Assembly (NCBI GenBank): GCA_021323255.1
Contig: JAJTCL010000108.1
Location: forward strand, 1 to 8,158
DNA from: Propionibacteriaceae bacterium
GTDB taxonomy: Bacteria; Actinomycetota; Actinomycetes; Propionibacteriales; Propionibacteriaceae
Direction: 5' to 3'
Length of the DNA: 8,158 nucleotides
The notes below the pieces were generated by a model. The model saw nothing but the letters and a program-made list of their open reading frames with translations. It was not told where the DNA came from and did no database searches. Positions 6,787 through 8,158 of this stretch are shown one piece after another. How positions within the stretch are numbered: position 1 is the first letter of the stretch; each line of letters opens with the position of its first letter. Both the position numbers and the translations under genes were made by a program.

Positions 6787-7435
6787 GGCGCCGCTAGTAC
6801 TGGCGTTGGACACCTCGACAGTGGTCAACGTTGGTCTGGCCCGCGGAGATCAGGTGCTGGCCACCGCGACCATTGCAGACCGGATGGCTCACGTGGAGCA
6901 GCTCACGCCGCTGATCTCTGAGTGCGTCGCGACCGCTGGGATACGCATTGCCGACCTCGATCAGCTGATCGTGGGGCTAGGTCCGGGACCGTTTACCGGG
7001 CTGCGAGTCGGTGTTGTCACTGCGCAGGTGCTCAGTTACGCGCTGGGCTTGCCGTTGCATGGCATCTGCAGTCTCGACGTACTGGCCGCACAATTTGCTG
7101 AAACCAGCACCGGAGAGTACGTGGTCGCCACCGATGCCAGGCGTCGCGAGGTGTACTGGGCCCGGTACAGCCCTGTCGGCGTACGCCTCGAGCCGCCCAG
7201 GGTGTCACGTCCTACCGACGTGCCACGGCTGCCTGCGATCGGACCTGCGGCCGACCTTTACCGTGAGCAGCTGCAGGCCGTGCCAGGTCCCCGAGCACTG
7301 GATCCTGGCGTGCTCGCCACCTCAGGTGCGTCACTGCCTGACGCCGGCCAGGAGCCGCTCTATCTGCGGCACCCCGACGCGACCGAGCTGACCCGTCCCA
7401 AGTCGGTACTGCACTACCAAGACGCGGCCCGATGA
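6779..7435 (+). CDS. tsaB: tRNA t6A37 threonylcarbamoyltransferase subunit TsaB
   Basis: TsaB is the non-catalytic ASKHA-fold partner that dimerises with TsaD and, with TsaE, is needed to place threonylcarbamoyl on A37 of ANN-reading tRNAs in the cytoplasm. The 218-residue protein begins with the family strand LVLALDTST (6-14). It carries the hallmark GLGPGPFTGLRVG (66-78) and ends with the usual PLYLR segment before a short tail. The frame extends far upstream inside tsaE, but family homology begins at LVLALDTS. ATG 6779 (MTEAPL) and ATG 6773 (MIMTEAPL) are both possible starts; I chose the shorter. The overlap with tsaE is 8 nt, or 14 nt with the upstream ATG. No strong ribosome binding site is visible, so translational coupling is likely. 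Its stop overlaps the rimI start as ATGA. Confidence 0.95.
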   Translation: MTEAPLVLALDTSTVVNVGLARGDQVLATATIADRMAHVEQLTPLISECVATAGIRIADLDQLIVGLGPGPFTGLRVGVVTAQVLSYALGLPLHGICSLDVLAAQFAETSTGEYVVATDARRREVYWARYSPVGVRLEPPRVSRPTDVPRLPAIGPAADLYREQLQAVPGPRALDPGVLATSGASLPDAGQEPLYLRHPDATELTRPKSVLHYQDAAR

Positions 7436-7935
7436 TCCACCCCTCACGCAACCCCGAGATCAGCATCTTGCCGGCTCGTCGAGATGATCTTGAGGCGATC
7501 ATGCTGCTGGAGCGCTCCGGCTTTCCCGCTGCCGAGCAGTGGAGCGAGCGTAGCTGGCGCGGTGAGCTGCTCGGTGAAGGTCGGACGATCTTGATCGCCC
7601 GCGCGCAACACCCGGTAGGGGTGATCTCGATCAAGACCGTTGCTGAGCTGGCCGATCTGCATCGCCTGGTGGTGGAGTCGCGCTGCCGCCGGCGGGGGAT
7701 CGGAACCGACCTGGTACGAGCGACTCTTGAGGTGGTGCGACAGCTCGGAGTGCGCGAGGTGATCTTGGATGTCGCCTACCACAACGAGCCCGCGATCGCC
7801 CTTTACCAGCAGCTGGGCTTTGAGCAGCTCAGCGCTCGGCAGAACTACTACGGGCCCGGGCAACACGCCTTGATCTTGAAGCTCTATGAGCTCCAGACCT
7901 GGCCGGACCGCATCGCGATCACGGAGGAACGATGA
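7432..7935 (+). CDS. rimI: Protein N-terminal acetyltransferase RimI (GNAT)
   Basis: RimI-type enzymes acetylate protein N-termini; the E. coli prototype acts on ribosomal protein bS18. The 167-residue chain is a single GNAT domain. LHRLVVESRCRRRGIGTDLV (76-95) contains the acetyl-CoA pyrophosphate loop RRRGIG. LDVAYHNEPAIALYQQLGF (112-130) and the following SARQNYY (134-140) match the RimI C-terminal pattern, including the N-x-x-A-x-x-L-Y core. The N-terminal SILPARRDDLEAIMLLE is the usual first strand and helix. ATG 7432 overlaps the tsaB stop (ATGA) and has no clear Shine-Dalgarno. Placement between tsaB and tsaD is the common order in Gram-positive bacteria and is the main reason to prefer RimI over a generic GNAT. 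It shares the operon with a second GNAT domain fused to TsaE. Confidence 0.92.
   Translation: MIHPSRNPEISILPARRDDLEAIMLLERSGFPAAEQWSERSWRGELLGEGRTILIARAQHPVGVISIKTVAELADLHRLVVESRCRRRGIGTDLVRATLEVVRQLGVREVILDVAYHNEPAIALYQQLGFEQLSARQNYYGPGQHALILKLYELQTWPDRIAITEER
7923..7927 (+). promoter_or_regulatory. Strong ribosome binding site for tsaD
   Basis: GGAGG lies inside the last codons of rimI, four bases before the tsaD ATG. The other overlapping starts of this block (tsaB, rimI) lack a comparable site and probably rely on coupling, so this site may raise TsaD output relative to its partners. Confidence 0.7.
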
Positions 7936-8158
7936 GCAGTCCGCCCGCCCAGGCCGCAGGCGGCCCACTGGTCTTGGGCATCGAGTCCTCTTGCGACGAG
8001 ACCGGCGTCGGCATTGTTCGAGGCCATCAGCTGCTTGCCAACGAGGTGGCCTCCAGCGTCGAGCTACATGTGCGGTTTGGCGGTGTGGTGCCGGAAGTGG
8101 CCAGCCGGGCGCACCTGGAGGCCATGGTGCCGACGCTGCGCCGCGCCTGTGCTACGGC
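7932..8158 (+). CDS. tsaD: tRNA t6A37 threonylcarbamoyltransferase catalytic subunit TsaD (3' end outside window)
   Basis: TsaD (formerly Gcp/YgjD) transfers the threonylcarbamoyl group from its AMP ester to A37 of tRNA, working with TsaB and TsaE. Seventy-five codons plus two bases are present; the full protein is normally about 340 residues. After a short Ala/Pro/Gly-rich lead of about 12 residues comes LVLGIESSCDETGVGIV (13-29), the ASKHA phosphate-1 region that opens every TsaD. GGVVPEVASRAHLE (53-66), the conserved stretch ahead of the metal-binding histidines, follows. ATG 7932 overlaps the rimI stop (ATGA) and has the clearest Shine-Dalgarno in the window, GGAGG at 7923-7927, four bases upstream. 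This suggests extra independent initiation of the catalytic subunit. The gene simply runs off the window edge; nothing indicates truncation in the genome. Confidence 0.96.
   Translation, partial: MSSPPAQAAGGPLVLGIESSCDETGVGIVRGHQLLANEVASSVELHVRFGGVVPEVASRAHLEAMVPTLRRACAT

Noticed and set aside
1..8158. CRISPR array, toxin-antitoxin pair, phage or defence genes
   Set aside because: All supported genes are housekeeping families, and no regularly spaced repeats or small paired genes were found by reading the sequence.

Overview
The window reads as chromosomal housekeeping DNA from a high-GC Gram-positive bacterium (Actinomycetota). The evidence is the high-GC third codon positions, frequent GTG starts and overlapping stop/start junctions. 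The gene order acpS - nnr - alr - alpha/beta hydrolase - tsaE - tsaB - rimI - tsaD is also one I recall from actinobacteria such as Streptomyces and, in part, Mycobacterium. A propionibacterial or similar lineage is plausible, but the sequence does not prove it. Every gene I can support lies on the + strand.

Layout. (1) Positions 1-4033 hold a tightly coupled four-gene block: the end of acpS (acyl-carrier-protein activation), nnr (repair of hydrated NAD(P)H), alr (D-alanine for peptidoglycan) and an alpha/beta hydrolase with a hydrophobic N-terminus. The junctions are GTGA, ATGA and TGATG. (2) Positions 4034-4234 are a 201-nt spacer with a 7-bp hairpin that may end this operon. (3) Positions 4235-5734 encode a complete DEAD-box RNA helicase with a basic Gly/Arg-rich tail. 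(4) Positions 5735-5826 are a 92-nt spacer with a second hairpin and a good -10 element just before the next start codon. (5) Positions 5827-8158 hold the t6A tRNA-modification block: a GNAT-TsaE fusion, tsaB, rimI and the first 75 codons of tsaD, all overlapping.

How they work together. TsaE, TsaB and TsaD form the bacterial complex that transfers threonylcarbamoyl to A37 of ANN-decoding tRNAs; TsaC/Sua5, which makes the threonylcarbamoyl-AMP, is not in the window. RimI is a protein N-terminal acetyltransferase that commonly travels with tsaB and tsaD. AcpS, Nnr and Alr serve cofactor activation, cofactor repair and cell-wall precursor supply.

I find no mobile element, CRISPR array, tRNA, rRNA or recognisable defence system, and no gene-free stretch over 300 nt. 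The points most worth a second look are the acetyltransferase fused to TsaE, the helicase set between two halves of an otherwise coupled cluster, and the apparently leaderless start of the GNAT-TsaE gene.
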